A stretch of 64,000 nt of DNA from Macrotrachela quadricornifera (taxonomy: Eukaryota; Rotifera; Eurotatoria; Philodinida; Philodinidae): assembly GCA_022393335.1 (NCBI GenBank), contig JAJEKB010001248.1:19037-83036 (forward strand). Direction: 5' to 3'. Shown piece by piece: positions 37,586 to 51,151 of this stretch (within the stretch, counting starts at the first letter, position 1; each line of letters starts with the position of its first letter). The position numbers were made by a program, and so were the translations under genes. The notes beneath the pieces were generated by a model. It did not search any database, was not told where the DNA came from, and was given only the letters and a program-made list of their open reading frames with translations.

Positions 37586-40055
37586 TTATTTTTTATTAAT
37601 TTCTGAATCTGTATTTTGATAATTTTCTTCACTAAATGTTAATGCTTGAAAGAGACGATATTTTCTATAAATAAAATAAAATAAATTCTTATAAATAATA
37701 AGACAATAAATAATTTACGATCTTTTATTTGTTTCTGTTAGATTATCATTTGTTAATTCTTGATTATCATTACTTAATATATTAAGTTTTTGTAAATCAT
37801 TTAGAATCATATCAAATCTAAATAATAAATTTAATTTAAAAAACAAAATTTTGAAAAAAATTCATACTGTGCTTGAACATCTTTTATTGATTTTTCAAGT
37901 GTTTGATCAACTTCTTTTAATTCTTTATCAATATTCATTAATTGTTCATCTTTAAAAACAATTTAAAAAAAAAGCTATTCGCTTTACAAACAAAAACATA
38001 TATATAAAGATAAAATTTTACCCATTTCATTTTGATTTATTTTTGAATTATCATTTTGTAAACTAATCTTTAAAGAAATGAAAGAAAAAAAATTTAAATA
38101 TAAAATAAATTATTTATTTCTTACATCATCAATTATTTCTAATGATGGACAAAATTTTGATAATTTTTCAATATAATTATCTATTTGTGAAAGAAATGGA
38201 TTTTCATTTATATTTAAAATAAATAAGGAATTCATTCGACAAATAACATCCTAATAAATAAAATTTCGAAAAAAAAATAAATATTTTACAAAAAAAAATA
38301 TATCTTACAATATCATTCCAAGTATTAATAAAATTATGCGATATATCCAAACATTGTAAATCAATAAGTTTATCAAATGTATTTGGTAAAAAATTAATTT
38401 TATTATTATTTAAATAAAGTTCATTTAAATGAATAAGACATGATATTATTTGTATATCTTGAATATTATTATTAGATAAACGAAGAATACGTAATGATGT
38501 TAAATTTTTTAATGATATTATATTAATAAGTTCATTATTTGATAAATCAAGATCGATTAAATAACGAAGATTACGAAATTGATTTGGTAGAATTTTTAAA
38601 CCACATTGACATGCACGTAATTCATTTATAGATGAAAGTGTGTTAATAAACTTAATGAAAAAGAAAAATTTTTATTTTATTTAATAAAATAATATTTCAA
38701 TCAATTAAATTTTACATCAAGATTTTCTATTGAACAATCAGATATGTCAAGATATTTAAGTTGAACTAATTTTAATACTTCATCCGAACGAATTATAGAA
38801 ATTTTATTTGAATCTAGACGAAGTGATTGTAAACGAGTTAAATATACAAGACTAGAACCTAAAAGAAATGAAACTTATTTATTAAATATAGAAGAAAATT
38901 ATTTACCAATTGTTTGAATTTCATTATATTGTAATTGAAGAATTTGTAATTGAGTTAAACTATACAAAAGATTATTAGTTATTGATTTTTTTAAAAATAT
39001 CTTTAATACAATTGAATATTATTCCATAATACAAGCAATACTGAAGGTAATGAAAAGGATATTTACTATTTCAAGAAATGAGGTATTGATCTGTCATGTA
39101 AATGTGTGTTAGATCAATACGAAAAGAATAAATAATCGTGTGTTGCATTCCATTTTTTATCATTTACTTAAAGGAAATAAAATATATTGAAAGATGAAGT
39201 GTGAAAGACTTTACAATTTACATAAGATCGCGTTTTTTTTATAGTTTCAACTTTTGTTTTCTAAATAGGCAACATTTTGAGCGATTAAATTTTAACCATT
39301 CGAAAGTGATAATAAACTGAAATGCAATACATGCCCATTCGTTACTATTTCATAGGAGAAAAAATGTTTATACTATCTATCATTATCTATGTAAAGGAAA
39401 GGATTTAATATTCGAACTAAAAACTTCAAATATATAAATAGTTATAATATAGAATACCATTCAAGATTTTCAATTCGTTCAATTTTATTTCCATATAATT
39501 TTAATTCATGTAAATGCTAGAAGAATAAGAAAAAGAAAATATCTTTTTTATAATTATTTAAATCTATTTTTTACCGATAGATTTCTTAAATTTTCAATAC
39601 GTGTTAAATTATTACATGAAAGATCTAATATCTGTAATTTAGTAAACTAATAAAATAAGAAGAAAATAAATTTATATTCTTATATTTAATTTATTCTATT
39701 ACTTGAGATAAATTTGGTATAGTAGAAAGACCTCGTGCATGTAAACAAAGTTCATTAACCATTGCAGGATGAAGATTATTGATATCATCAGGCTATATAG
39801 AGTCAACATTTTTTGTTTTAGATCAAGAATGAAAAAAATAGAAAGGAGATTTACAAGTGTTTTCTCATTTAATTCTGAATTTTTATTTGTTATAAGTGGT
39901 TGAAGACGTTCAGGTTTAGTTTTTAATGATGTTGTACCAGTAAAAGTACATGTTTTTGAACGAGTTAATGTTGAATTTTGTTTTAATGATCCAATAGAAT
40001 GTGCTCGTGTTGTTGATGGAATACCTGATGAACATCGTTTATTATTTAATGACAT
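37586..40055 (-). CDS. Leucine-rich-repeat protein with C-terminal coiled coil
   Basis: Twelve exons join in frame: 40055-39855, 39792-39703, 39646-39575, 39516-39458, 38959-38907, 38858-38716, 38650-38309, 38250-38125, 38067-38022, 37949-37868, 37817-37719 and 37664-37586, giving about 463 residues. The N-terminus is Ser/Thr-rich. From about residue 85 come some eleven LRRs of the SDS22-like type, for example LQILDLSCNNLTRIENL, LHELKLYGNKIERIENL and LNELYLNNNKINFLP. They are closed by an LRR-cap-like FILNINENPFLSQ...CPSLEIID. The tail is charged and helical (IDKELKEVDQTLEKSIKDV), a likely coiled coil. Proteins of this plan often serve in cilia or centrosomes, but I cannot name the orthologue. 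The gene lies 98 bp downstream of the DNAAF6-like gene on the same strand. The intron at 39457-38960 is about 500 bp, longer than the rest. Confidence 0.8.
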
Positions 40056-40153
40056 CGAAATTTTATCTCAAAAGAAAAACATAATCACATGTATAAATTT
40101 TTTTTGTCTTTAGACACACAAAAAAAACATATTGTTTATTTAATAATCTGAAT

Positions 40154-42137
40154 TTAAAAATTGAAATCATCATATTCTCGAATAAGTTTTAATGTTACTT
40201 GAAGTAAACATTTTTCTTTATCCCATTTTGCTTGAGAATTATCGGGATCAACAGGATGTGGTAATGATAATGTTAAACGACTAAAGAAAAAAAGAAGAAG
40301 ACTAAAGGAAAAAATACAAATAAAATTTTTTACTATTTTGGACAACGACAATCAAGAAAGGATTTTGTTATATCCAAAATAATATCCGCTAATTTTGTAT
40401 CTGGTAACTGAATTTTAACCTAAAATATAATATCAAATAACAAGAAATTTATAATGATAGAAAATAATCATTATAACATAAGCAATAGCTGGTTAGATGA
40501 TCGTACAACTTATAGTCATTTTAACTATTCTCAGAAGTAATTTAATCCTATTTCAAGCTCATTTAAGCTTCGATACATAAAATCATTTTCATCTTGAGAA
40601 CGATACTTTAAAGATAAAAAATAATATTAGAGTATGCAATAGAATCGTCAATGATTCTGACAGATGGAAATATAACTGAGACAGTAATTCAAATCTTTAT
40701 TTACTAATTGAGGACTACGTAGCTAATATATACATGTTAAGTACATGATAGAAAGTTTATTTCCTCAAGTACAATAGATTCATTGTATAGCTAAATTATT
40801 GTTAGGATTCACTGACAACAGATATCTCGAAAACATTCAGTGAGCATTGAACAACTTGGAAATATCTGTGTGCTAGTAGGACGTTTACAGTTGCAATACA
40901 TCGAGTTTATTGCGTTTAATTTACAAATGTTGTACATCATTTTTCGTTTATTTATGGAGGATTACTTGATGTATATGTCAAATGATACATCTCAAAGAAG
41001 TGAAAAATATGCACTCATCTGATTTAAACTCGTTCTCGTTTTTAGAAGATATTTTTTTTTAAATAATTATTATAGATTATGTAAAGATGGAGTTACGTAG
41101 TTACATTTTTTCAATGAAGAGGATTAAGAAATTGAAGAGAAAATACTATTTATTACTGCTAACATAGCTAGAATTTCTAGATTAGTAACTAATTATACTT
41201 TATTGTACTATGTTAGCGCTCTATTAAATGTACTCTCTCTTTATAATGCTAATCTTTAGTAATTAGCTAGTATTACTAAGATGGTATAAATAATTACCCT
41301 ATCTCACTTGCTGTATCCTTTTCTTTTATATTATAGTGTCACCCTATTTTTTTTATCTGAGTCATTGACTGTTTGTTTCCTTTTATATGTGTTCCTCTCC
41401 TTATTTTTCATCGTTATATTCTCTATAAGCATTTCTGAATGTTAGAATAAATAGGACCACAAATAAAATTAAAGTTTGATAATACTAATTGAATAGGTTT
41501 GTTTATGAAATATTAAATATAACTTATCTTCCTCTAATATGTACTATTTTAATTCTACAAAATTATGATATGAATTTTTTGAAATAACTCACTACAAGAT
41601 CTTCACAGCTAGCTGATGATGGATTTTTATTGCCCATTTGAAGAAAAACATCTTCTGTTGTAATTCGTTGTTTATAATGCATTTCATATCTTAATATAGG
41701 AAAAAATAAATTTAAAATTATATATTTAATATATCTATATTTACTCTGGCTGTGGTCGTTTGTCTACTTCATCATGAATTTTCACATTATTATCAGGCAC
41801 TTCATCAATATGCCAAATATCTTTTGAATTAATAGTTGAAGGTTCTTTAAGATGATAAAAATTTTTCAATAATTTCGCAATATTTTATAAAATTACTTTT
41901 TGATTTTGTAGAATTTGTATCATCAATCGTATGAGCAGTTTTTTGTGCTTGTGAAACAAAATTTGCAGGTGTTAAATGAGCAGCGGTATTTTTCTTAGGC
42001 TAAAAATGTTTTACAAATTAAGATTAAGAAAAATATTTATTGATAAATACTTGTTCATCATCACTGTCAGAATCATATTTATTTGGATCAGATTGTTTAA
42101 GTAAATCAGCTAATTGATTTATTTCCAATCCGTACAT
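40154..42137 (-). CDS. DNAAF6: Dynein axonemal assembly factor 6 (PIH1D3)-like protein
   Basis: Six exons join in frame: 42137-42051, 41999-41897, 41844-41745, 41689-41593, 40419-40334 and 40280-40154, giving about 199 residues, near the human 214. The start is MYGLEINQLADLL, followed by an acidic DSDSDDE stretch. Family blocks are KDIWHIDEVP, PEYEMHYKQRITTEDVFLQM and PSSASCEDLVVKIQLPDT. A CS-like beta-sandwich end follows (LRC-type SFLDCRCPKYRLTLSLPHPV and WDKEKCLLQVTLKL). DNAAF6 is a cytoplasmic co-chaperone partner of HSP90/R2TP needed to preassemble axonemal dynein arms, so it speaks for motile cilia. The 1.17 kb intron 41592-40420 is unusually long. It contains no gene I can support. Confidence 0.88.
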
Positions 42138-42461
42138 TCTTCTTTTTTCTTTTAAAAAAAAACTATAAATGATTAATACAAATTCTTTTCATTTTTAATG
42201 ACATTTATCTAATAGTTACTATAGTAACACGTAGATGACGCTAATAGATAGAAGATATTTTCAAAAAAAAAAAGAAAAAAACCTTTTTTAAAACATTTCC
42301 GAAAGTTTATTAGAATATTTTTTGTCATAAAAAATTTTTTAATTTAAAAAATAAAATTAAGAAAACAACAAAATAGAAATAAATAAACATTATTCTATCA
42401 ATCAAATAAATTGTATTATTTACTCATAAAAATTCTTAATCGTTTCAATTGACACAAAACG

Positions 42462-45415
42462 ATGGCTACACCTCCACCTGTATCAACAACAAAATCTGAT
42501 GTATGTTCTTTTAATTTTCTAATAAAAATTTAATAAAATCATTTTTTTAGAATTCTGTGATAAATGATGATCTTCAAAATCCTGATCAAGTTCATGGAAC
42601 TTCACCTACATCAATATTACAAACAGCTGAACGTATCATAACACCAATTCAACAACCTGTACAACCAGGAACTGCAGTTCGTCAACAACCAACAGGTGGA
42701 TATACATCAACACCAAATTCTGCTAATCCAACATTTACAGTATTAAAAGCAACTACTATTCAACTTGCTTTGGGACATCCATTAGCTTATGCACGAATAT
42801 TAATGCAAGTGAGATATATATTAAAATAAATAATTTTTAATTTTAATATAATAATCAAAATTTTCTTTTTTTTAGATGGGTTATGAACCATTACCAATAT
42901 TTCGTGGAACTAATTTATTTCGTAAAGAAGTTCTTTATTATCCAAATGCTTTCCGTTATAGTTAGTTTGATTATTTAATTTCTTTTTTTTCCTCTTGTAA
43001 TAAATTTTCTTTTTATTTAGTGAAATATATTTATGATATTGATGGTATTACTGGTTTATATCGTGGTTTTGGTTGTTCACTTTTATCTAAAGTTGTTTGT
43101 TGGTATACAACAACAAAAATTGATGAAGTCAATTATTTAAAAAGAATTTCCTAATTATATTTGATATTCTTTTGTTCTTTTTAATTAGCTTCTTGGTCCT
43201 GTTGAACCTCGAGTACCTAATGATCAGGTAAAACCAACATGGAATAAATGTATACAAAAAGTATGTAGAAAACAAAATTTTAATATTTTTAAAAAATTAA
43301 TTTTTTTGTAAAGGTCTTACGTGAAGTACGATGTCAATCATGGGGAATATTAGTTTCTCATCCTTTTCAAGGTAGAATGAAATTTATTTTTTGTGTTTTT
43401 GAAAAAAAACATCTGATTATAAATTAGTTATGGCTGTTCGATGTATGGGTCAATTTATTGGTCGAGAAAAATTGTACTCATCAATAAACATATTTCAAAA
43501 TATAAAAGAAATATATGACCATCAAGGAATTGGAGGATTTTTTGTGTATGTAAATTTCAATTTTTATGATTTTGTTATTATATTTTAATATGCCATGCAA
43601 AAGTCTTTGCACAAATGTTAGAGTCCATTTAACCATATTGCCATCTTTTTAATCAACCAATTTTTTTCGTATTAAAAAGAGCAAAATCTGAACTACAATT
43701 TTGATAGCAGGCGTTTTTTATCAAAACGAATGTGAGAAGGAGAAATATTAAAATTTAAATATTCTTAAACACGTTCTTGCAACTTGAAAAATTTGTATTT
43801 TCCAATTATTTTAAGCTATATGGTCCTAATTGGAACAAAACATTTATACTAAAATGCAATCAATATCAGCCTTGGCAAAAAAAATTTTCATAGATCGATT
43901 CTTCATTCTTTAAACAAAAAACTTTGAAATTTTTATGACATAAGATCTTTAACATGGCCTATCAGTGGAAATTGTGTACAAACTGAATCCTATGTTCGTA
44001 AAAATGTATTTCTCTCGTTGCAACACAGTCAGATAGAAAGAACGATCAGATTAGATAGTCTCTTTCAGAGGTTATAATATGATATAAAAACAGCAAGTAT
44101 AGATTTGACTTTAAATACACTATTGGAAGCAACACTCTTTGTAATATAAAAATCATTGTTAAACTTGCTTTTTCATATCTGTTTTGATACAAACAAATGA
44201 ATAGAAAAAAAAGAAAATAGTAAAATTACAGAGAAACATTTCTAGGGATATTTGATTTTCACCTTTTTCTTCTTCTTACATTTATGCTGAAAACATATGT
44301 TTGCTACAAAAGTTATAGTTCTTCAATATGGTTTAACAGACTCTGACATTTGGGCAAAGACTTTTGTATCACATATTATTTGCATTTTATTGTATATACA
44401 TATAGTGGACTTATTCCTCGATGGTTACTTGAAATTTCAACAATTATTTTAACAAATGTTATTATACATTTACTAAAAACACAATTACCGTTACAAAACG
44501 AAATGGTATCTATATATGAATACATTGCTGCGGTAAGTTTATTTCGAATAATAAAGAATTATCATACTAAATTACAACTTTTCTTTTTATATTTGTAAAT
44601 ATCTTAGTTTATAAGATTTTATTTTATCTATATATAAAATTATTATTAAGAATGTTTTGTCCTACTTCTAAAATTATTTCCAAAAAATTCGATTAGAATT
44701 TTTTCTAAAAATGAATGAATTATTTCTAAAATAACTAACTGTAATAAAAAAAATTATGTGAATTCACTTTATTTTTTTGTTTGAGTAAAAATAGTAATCT
44801 ATTCACCTATAAATCAATGATATCATCTCCTTTGAAAAGAATATAAACACAAGACCCTTGAATACTTTGGACTTTTGTTTTCAAAGTATTTATTTACTTC
44901 TATTAATGCATATGTAAATAAGACAAAGTTAGTCATAATTTCATTCAATATGATCACGCCACTTTTTTTTTCTCGTGCATTATGTACTTGACGATTAATT
45001 TGCAATAATAGAAAAAACAAACGAATCACTCTGTACCTTTTTATGATTAAAATGACCGACATTTAACATTATATAATTTAATAAAATAAATTTTTTTCTT
45101 TTGAATAATAATTATTTAGTTCATAGCTCAAACAGTTACTTATCCATTGAGTGTTGTAACAACTGTAACAACAATTAATCGAAGTGGACTTCGTGCTGGA
45201 ATGTTACCTATAACACCAATCTATGCTAATTGGCAAGATGCATATAAATATTTAAGCAAAACGGTACGTATTTTATTAAAGTTTAAAAGAAAAATATTTC
45301 TTTTTTTTTGTTTCATTTTTAGGAACAATTAAAACGAGGTTCTGGTTTATTTAATCGTGCTGTTCTCGGTAAAACCGGACTTCCAGCACCCGGCACACCA
45401 GTACCAAATCTTTAA
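42462..45415 (+). CDS. MTCH2: Mitochondrial carrier homologue 2 (MTCH2)-like
   Basis: Ten exons join in frame: 42462-42500, 42551-42808, 42876-42960, 43021-43127, 43189-43260, 43314-43371, 43428-43545, 44406-44532, 45120-45263 and 45323-45415. MTCH blocks are clear: LGHPLAYARILMQMGYEPLP, DIDGITGLYRGFGCSLLSKVV, GILVSHPFQVMAVRCMGQFIGRE, GIGGFFVGLIPRWLLEI, QTVTYPLSVVTTVTTINRSGL and PIYANWQDAYKYL. The SHPF motif replaces the carrier PxD/E signature, as in MTCH1/2. MTCH2 is an outer-membrane protein that inserts tail-anchored and alpha-helical proteins. The N-terminus has about 70 Gln/Thr/Pro-rich residues more than human MTCH2. The intron 43546-44405 carries an inserted TIR element. Starts of this gene and the DNAAF6-like gene are 325 bp apart and divergent, so they may share a promoter region. 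Confidence 0.92.
43591..44373. mobile_element. Tc1/mariner-like non-autonomous element in an MTCH2 intron
   Basis: The ends are inverted repeats: CAAAAGTCTTTGCACAAATG on the left and, reversed, CAAAAGTCTTTGCCCAAATG on the right. They continue through AGAGTC and TTAACCATATTG on both sides, about 55-60 bp per arm. TA at 43589-43590 and 44374-44375 is a likely target-site duplication. The CAAAAGT...GCAC end is typical of Tc1-like transposons. At 783 bp, with stops in all frames, it encodes no transposase. Removing it leaves an intron of ordinary size (about 75 bp) with the same splice sites. Confidence 0.8.
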
Positions 45416-46592
45416 AAAACTATTTCTCTCATCTTTCTATCTCTCTTATTTTTATGAAACTAAATATTTAAAATGAGCATGTATTGCTGTCTAGGTAATA
45501 GTTACATATTTTCCCCTTTTCTTTCTCTCTCTCTCTCTCGATTTTTTTCGTCATTATCGTATTTTCTTTATCTTATTGCTTGTCTTTTCTTTTACATGTA
45601 TTGTCCTTTCTTTAGAAAGTATATAAAAAAAAACAATTAAAGATTAAATAAATAGAAAACTTAGACAATATAAAGAATTGAAATATAAGAAAAAAAAAGT
45701 AAAATTTGATGCTAATACCAAGGTCAAATAATTTTATTATGCAGAAACACAAACATATACATATATATATGTCTAAAATGATCAATCAATCGATTTTATT
45801 TCTTCTTTTTATTTGTTTGTACATATTTATATAAAATATTTAGTATAAAAATCATCTTTAAATTAAAAAACTTCTAATATTTTCAAAACTGACAACATAG
45901 CAACAGAAAACAAAGTGTAGTTTATTAATGGTATGTAAAAATATGAAATATAATCTTTGTTTTGATCAAATACATTTTTTTGTTGACTAGATTATATTTA
46001 TTTTCATTTTGTACATAAAACGAAATAATGCATATATATGGCGTGATGTTTTCTCGCATTCCTCCCACATACTCATATACTATTTTTCGCTTTTTTTTTT
46101 TTCTTTTCTTCTCTTCCATATGGTCGTATTAGATTGATTACTTCATTTTACTACTAGTTTCACTCGAATATACTTTTGAAAAACATATATAAAATATTAT
46201 CAGTTAGAATATTATTTATCGAATTATTTATCTTACCAGATTATTCGTGATGAGAATAGATATATTGTATTAGTTAGTTAATAATAACTATTGTAAATAT
46301 CAATTTTTAAATTCTCACGTTTACTTATTATCATGACATGTAACATTCTTTCAAACGATTTTTTTTAAAATTATATATATGTGATAGAATGTTGAATCTC
46401 TTTTCATTTTCTTCTTCCTCCTACACATTCCATTATAGGTATTAAACAGATATAAATAAAGCAGAAAAAGAAAAAAAGCCTAGTAATAATATACATTTGA
46501 TGAATAACTTGTTATTTTTATTTAATATTTGTATTTTTATTTAATAATAGGTTAATATATAAAAGAATCTCTTGTATTAATAATTTTCATCA
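45416..46592. other. Intergenic, 3' flank of MTCH2-like and 5' flank of Patched-type gene
   Basis: No gene. Contains a short CT repeat (about 45520-45540) and AT-rich DNA. An acceptor-like ATAATAG near 46550 may end a 5' UTR intron of the next gene. Confidence 0.45.
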
Positions 46593-49500
46593 ATGGAACG
46601 ATCAAATCGTTTTCAAATGCGTATTAATTCCATTCGACAAAAATCAAATTCCAAGTGGAAGCAAATTTCAAATATTTATTCAAAATTTTTAATACGTTTT
46701 TCATGGTCAATACTTGCTTTTAGTTCATTTGCAGCTATTGGACTTACAGTATGTTTTCTTTTATTTATGCAAATACGTTCATTCGATCAAAATGACTTTT
46801 TAATGCATAATGGTAAAGCAATGAAAAATGCACTTCGTATGAAAGAAATTTTTGGAAATGATATAAAATTACGTATACATCAACAATTAAATCTTTATCC
46901 AGCATTAGATATTATAATAAAAAGAAAATTAAATACAAATGAAACAAATATGCTTAATAATGCAACTATTCAAGAGGTACCAAAAAAAAATTATTTTTTT
47001 TTTGTCATAAATAAATATTTCGTACTTAGATTTATTTATTAGATAAACAGATTCAATCAATGCGAATAAATAATACAAATAATTCTATTGTATATAATTA
47101 TTCATCATTATGTATTAAAATAGATCATGCATGTATGATTGATGGAAATTATATCTTAACAGAACAATTTTATCAAGCTATGTCACGTTTATTACCTCCG
47201 AAACATGGATATTATTTTGATTCATCAGGAAGTGCTACTGGTCTTCCAGAATTTATGTTTGGAAGAGATTATAAGTTAACAAATGCAACAGCAATTATTG
47301 ATGACTATGATGAAGGTGAAGATGATGAGAATAAGGATGGTGATAATGACGAAAACAATGATATAAAAACAACGACTGAAGCACCAATAGAAAAAATTAT
47401 TTCGTATGTTCCACTTTTTCGTCTTCGTTATTCATTAAATATATCAACAACAGAAATGCATCAATTAGCATTACAATGGGAACGTGAATTATTACGTTAT
47501 CTTAATGAAGAATATAAATCAATATTACTTGATTTATATCCGTCAACATCAACAGCTATAACTGATGTTGTTAGTAAAAAAGCGCATGAAGAAGGATTAT
47601 ATATGAGTTTAATGGTTATAATATTTTTTATCTTATTTATTATTTTTCTAAGTATTCAAGGCAATTTTCATACATCCGTTGGATATTTACCAATTTGTGG
47701 AATAGTTAGTATTGGTCTATCAACTGGTGCTACATTTGGTTTATTATCTCTTTTTGGTATTCAAATTATTGAACCAATGGCTCTTCTTATTTTTATTGTT
47801 ATTAGTAAGTTAAGAAACTATTAAGAATGTTGTTGATACAATCTCTTCAGAATTAGCATGTGAAACATGACGGAGTTGCCCATTTCTCAAATGAGAAAGT
47901 TTACCAATGTGTCTCTTACAATCTGTGAGGAGAGAGATGTTACTAAGGCTGCCTTCCACGATCTATGATACGTTCAAATTGATGTTTGTCGCGGTCAGTG
48001 AAAAGGAAGAAGGTCCAAATTCCTACCACTATATACTATAACACTTCTTGTAGATCATGTTTCACAAAAAAGTTTGTAGTGTAATCCTTGCAGAAGTAAA
48101 ATGTCCTAAATGAATGATGTTATCAATTTTTGTTTCGATTTGTAAATTGTTATCACTTGTTCATGTATGTTGATAATGAGAGATACTGATGATAATACAT
48201 TATACTGAGTGTCGGAAAAAAGGATAGAGACGAATTCAAAAAAACAATCATGAGGGGTCGATCTTTCTTCCTTCTTCCGAAAAAAATCAGTACCTGGGGA
48301 AAAATACAAGTTGACCGTCGGTCGAAGACAGAAATTTTTTTTCTTCCAAAGTCATCATCTACAAACTAAAATTTCTAGTCTCACATCTGCAGAAGTGCAA
48401 AGAACAGACATCTTAAAATCATTTATATTTCATCCTAACTCTGCATTCAATACATTAGCTTTGTAGTATGTCTGTGACAATCTATATGATGAATCCTAAC
48501 TAAGATATCTATTATAGTCAGTGAGAAGAAAAATGTGAAATTTTCCTCTTGTACTTCCACAATTCTTTTTGATTGTATTTAATAAAATTTTCTTAATAAA
48601 TTTTAGTTATTGAGTGTATGCGTTCTTCAATAATATGTGGTGAATATCATCGAATTCTAAAAGAACATTCAATAACAATAAATGATGTAACATCTGAAAT
48701 TGATATTGAAAAAATTCTTCCATCAATTATTGAATCAACTCATCCATATTTTTTCATATCCACAGTAATTATATCAATAATTTATTTTTCATTATCAATA
48801 TTTTCTCCAATGTCATCAACAAAACTTATTTGTTTAACATTAAGTTTATATATGTTTATTAATTATATAATACATTTAACATTTTTTTCATCATGTTTTG
48901 TTATAACATTAAAACGTTTATCATCACGTCGTCATTGTTTATGTTGTTTTCGTTTATCCAATGATTATTATACAAAATCAAAAAAAAAAGTTTCTTTTAA
49001 TACAAAAATATTTTCATTCGAAAATTTTAATATAATATTTAAAAAAATTTTATCATTTATTTTATGTTTATTATTAATTATAATTCTTATATTTAGTATT
49101 TATTTTACTTATTCAATTGATACACGTTTATTTGATGATAAATTTCTTCCACGTGATGCATATACATTACGAAAACATATGCAATCACAAACAGATGATT
49201 TTAATATTGGTCCTGTTATTATGTTTACAATACCAGAAGAAATTAATTATGAAAATGAACAAATTAAATATGAAATAAATTCTTTAATTAATAAATGTCA
49301 TGATCAAACAAGAACAAATACATTTAAATTATTATGGCTCGAAACGCAAAAACCTAATGAAATAATTCATGGAGATACACCATTAAATGTTCGTATATCA
49401 CCATATTCACGTAATGATTTAATTGTATTAGAGGAAAAAAATCATACAAAAATAATTGCATCAAGATTTTATTGTCAATATAAATCTATTCAAGGTAAAT

Positions 49501-50225
49501 AAATTTTATAATAAAATATATTTATTTAGTTTTTTTGTTTTATTTCAGGTGATCATGAAGATATTCAAACAATGAATAATATGTATACTTATACAAATCA
49601 AAGTTCAATACCATCTATATTTCCTTATAGTTTAACTTTTCCAAATTATGAATCTTTACAACAAATACGTATTGAAATGCATTTATTAATATTTTCCTTA
49701 ATATTATTTATTTTTCTAATTACATTTATATCATTTAAAATAAGTTTTTTAATTATTTTACATATACTTACATTATTAACAAGTACTTTAACTTGTTTAT
49801 ATTTATTTCATAATTTAACATTTAATTTTGCTAATGCACTTTGGTTATATGTTTTACCAATTGTATTTATTGATACATTTATTCATATATGTTATAATAG
49901 ATTAGATTCAAAATGGAAATATAATCGTATTATTATTTCATTAATAATATCATTAAGTATATTATATTTATTTCCTATACAATCATATGTATTTCAAACA
50001 ATACGTAATTCACTTATTTATCAATCAATAATATGTTTATTATTAATTAATTTTATACTTCCATCATGGTTTTATTTGTTTCAATTATTTAATAAAAAAA
50101 TAATAAAATCATCATTATCATCATTACCACCAACAATTATTGAAGGTAATCAATCATTAACAAATGGAGTTGATATAAAAACTTCTATTTATGAAGTAAA
50201 TAGAAATATAAATAGTTCAATTTAA
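46593..50225 (+). CDS. Patched/SSD-family multipass membrane protein
   Basis: Four exons: 46593-46976, 47051-47804, 48607-49494 and 49549-50225, all with matching phases, giving about 900 residues. The start is MERSNRFQMRINSIRQ. TM1 (FSWSILAFSSFAAIGLTVCFLL) is followed by a large, Asn-glycosylable extracellular domain with an acidic insert (DEGEDDENKDGDNDENND). Then comes a sterol-sensing-domain-like block (SLMVIIFFILFIIFLS, LSTGATFGLLSLFGI, EPMALLIFIVI, IECMRSS). A second half follows with its own TM, an extracellular domain starting SIDTRLFDDKFLPRDAYTLRKHM, and a final TM bundle. The order TM - large loop - SSD - TM - loop - TMs is that of PTCHD/Dispatched-type RND proteins; KFLP-RDAY resembles the family repeat. 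Transport of sterols or lipidated ligands is likely but not shown. Intron 2 (802 bp) is oversized and seems to hold inserted DNA. Confidence 0.8.
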
Positions 50226-51149
50226 ATTAAAAACTTTTAATTCTTTTTTTTTTCTGTAATTTGTTTCCTTTTTATACATTAATACACATATGGTTTTATT
50301 GGTTTTTTTTCCTCATGAATTTCTTTTTCTTGTTGATTAATTTAATTTAGCTCAAAGTCATTATTTATGTTGATGTATTTATCGCTTTTCTTTGTGTGAA
50401 CTCTCATATATAGATTGTATGCATGTTTTTCTTATCCTTTTTGTTTTTGTATTTGCATTTCTTTTGAAATTTAGTTTTTGTCAGGAAATTGTTTAATAAT
50501 ATTATTGTTTGTTTTTGATGTGAAAAGAAAAGGATGATATTGATATAATGAAAATAAAGCTGATATGATGGAAATTCTTGAAGAAATTTAAATAAGTTAT
50601 TCTGTTCATTTTTGGTAGATGTATATGAGATTGTAGAAGATTTATTTGAGGAAGAAATATAGTATTTTTATTAAAATTACTACTGATGTTCCTGGCAGAA
50701 GTCTAAACGGGTCATTGAATTTGCTTGCTTGTCATGTTTTATAAGGTTTTCAATAGAAAGATTCATTTTTTTCAGCAGAAAATCTAGTCATGAAAAGATA
50801 AAATGGAGATATTTTTGAATCTATAACATCAAATGGGAACTTTTATCATTCTGCTTCAATATAAACAACTTAGATATCATGAAAAATCATTTATTACTCA
50901 TTTACTTAAACAATTCTTTGATTCGTTAAGCTAAGGTATCGTTCATGCATTAAAATCATATTTTTATTACTGCATCATATAAATTGTTTGTTAATTCTTA
51001 TTATTCACTTTATTATATTTATATTATCATAAAATGTTTGATTTCGGTAAGTTTTCTTTAACTACTTCATAAATTTATTCAAGATGTTGGTAATGAAAAA
51101 TTCTTTTTTTTCTAAATATTAACCTTTTTATTTATGTATTTTCTATAAA
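50226..51149. other. Intergenic, 3' flank of Patched-type gene
   Basis: AT-rich, T-rich near 50245-50340 as in a 3' UTR; no gene seen. Confidence 0.4.
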
Positions 51150-51151
51150 TA

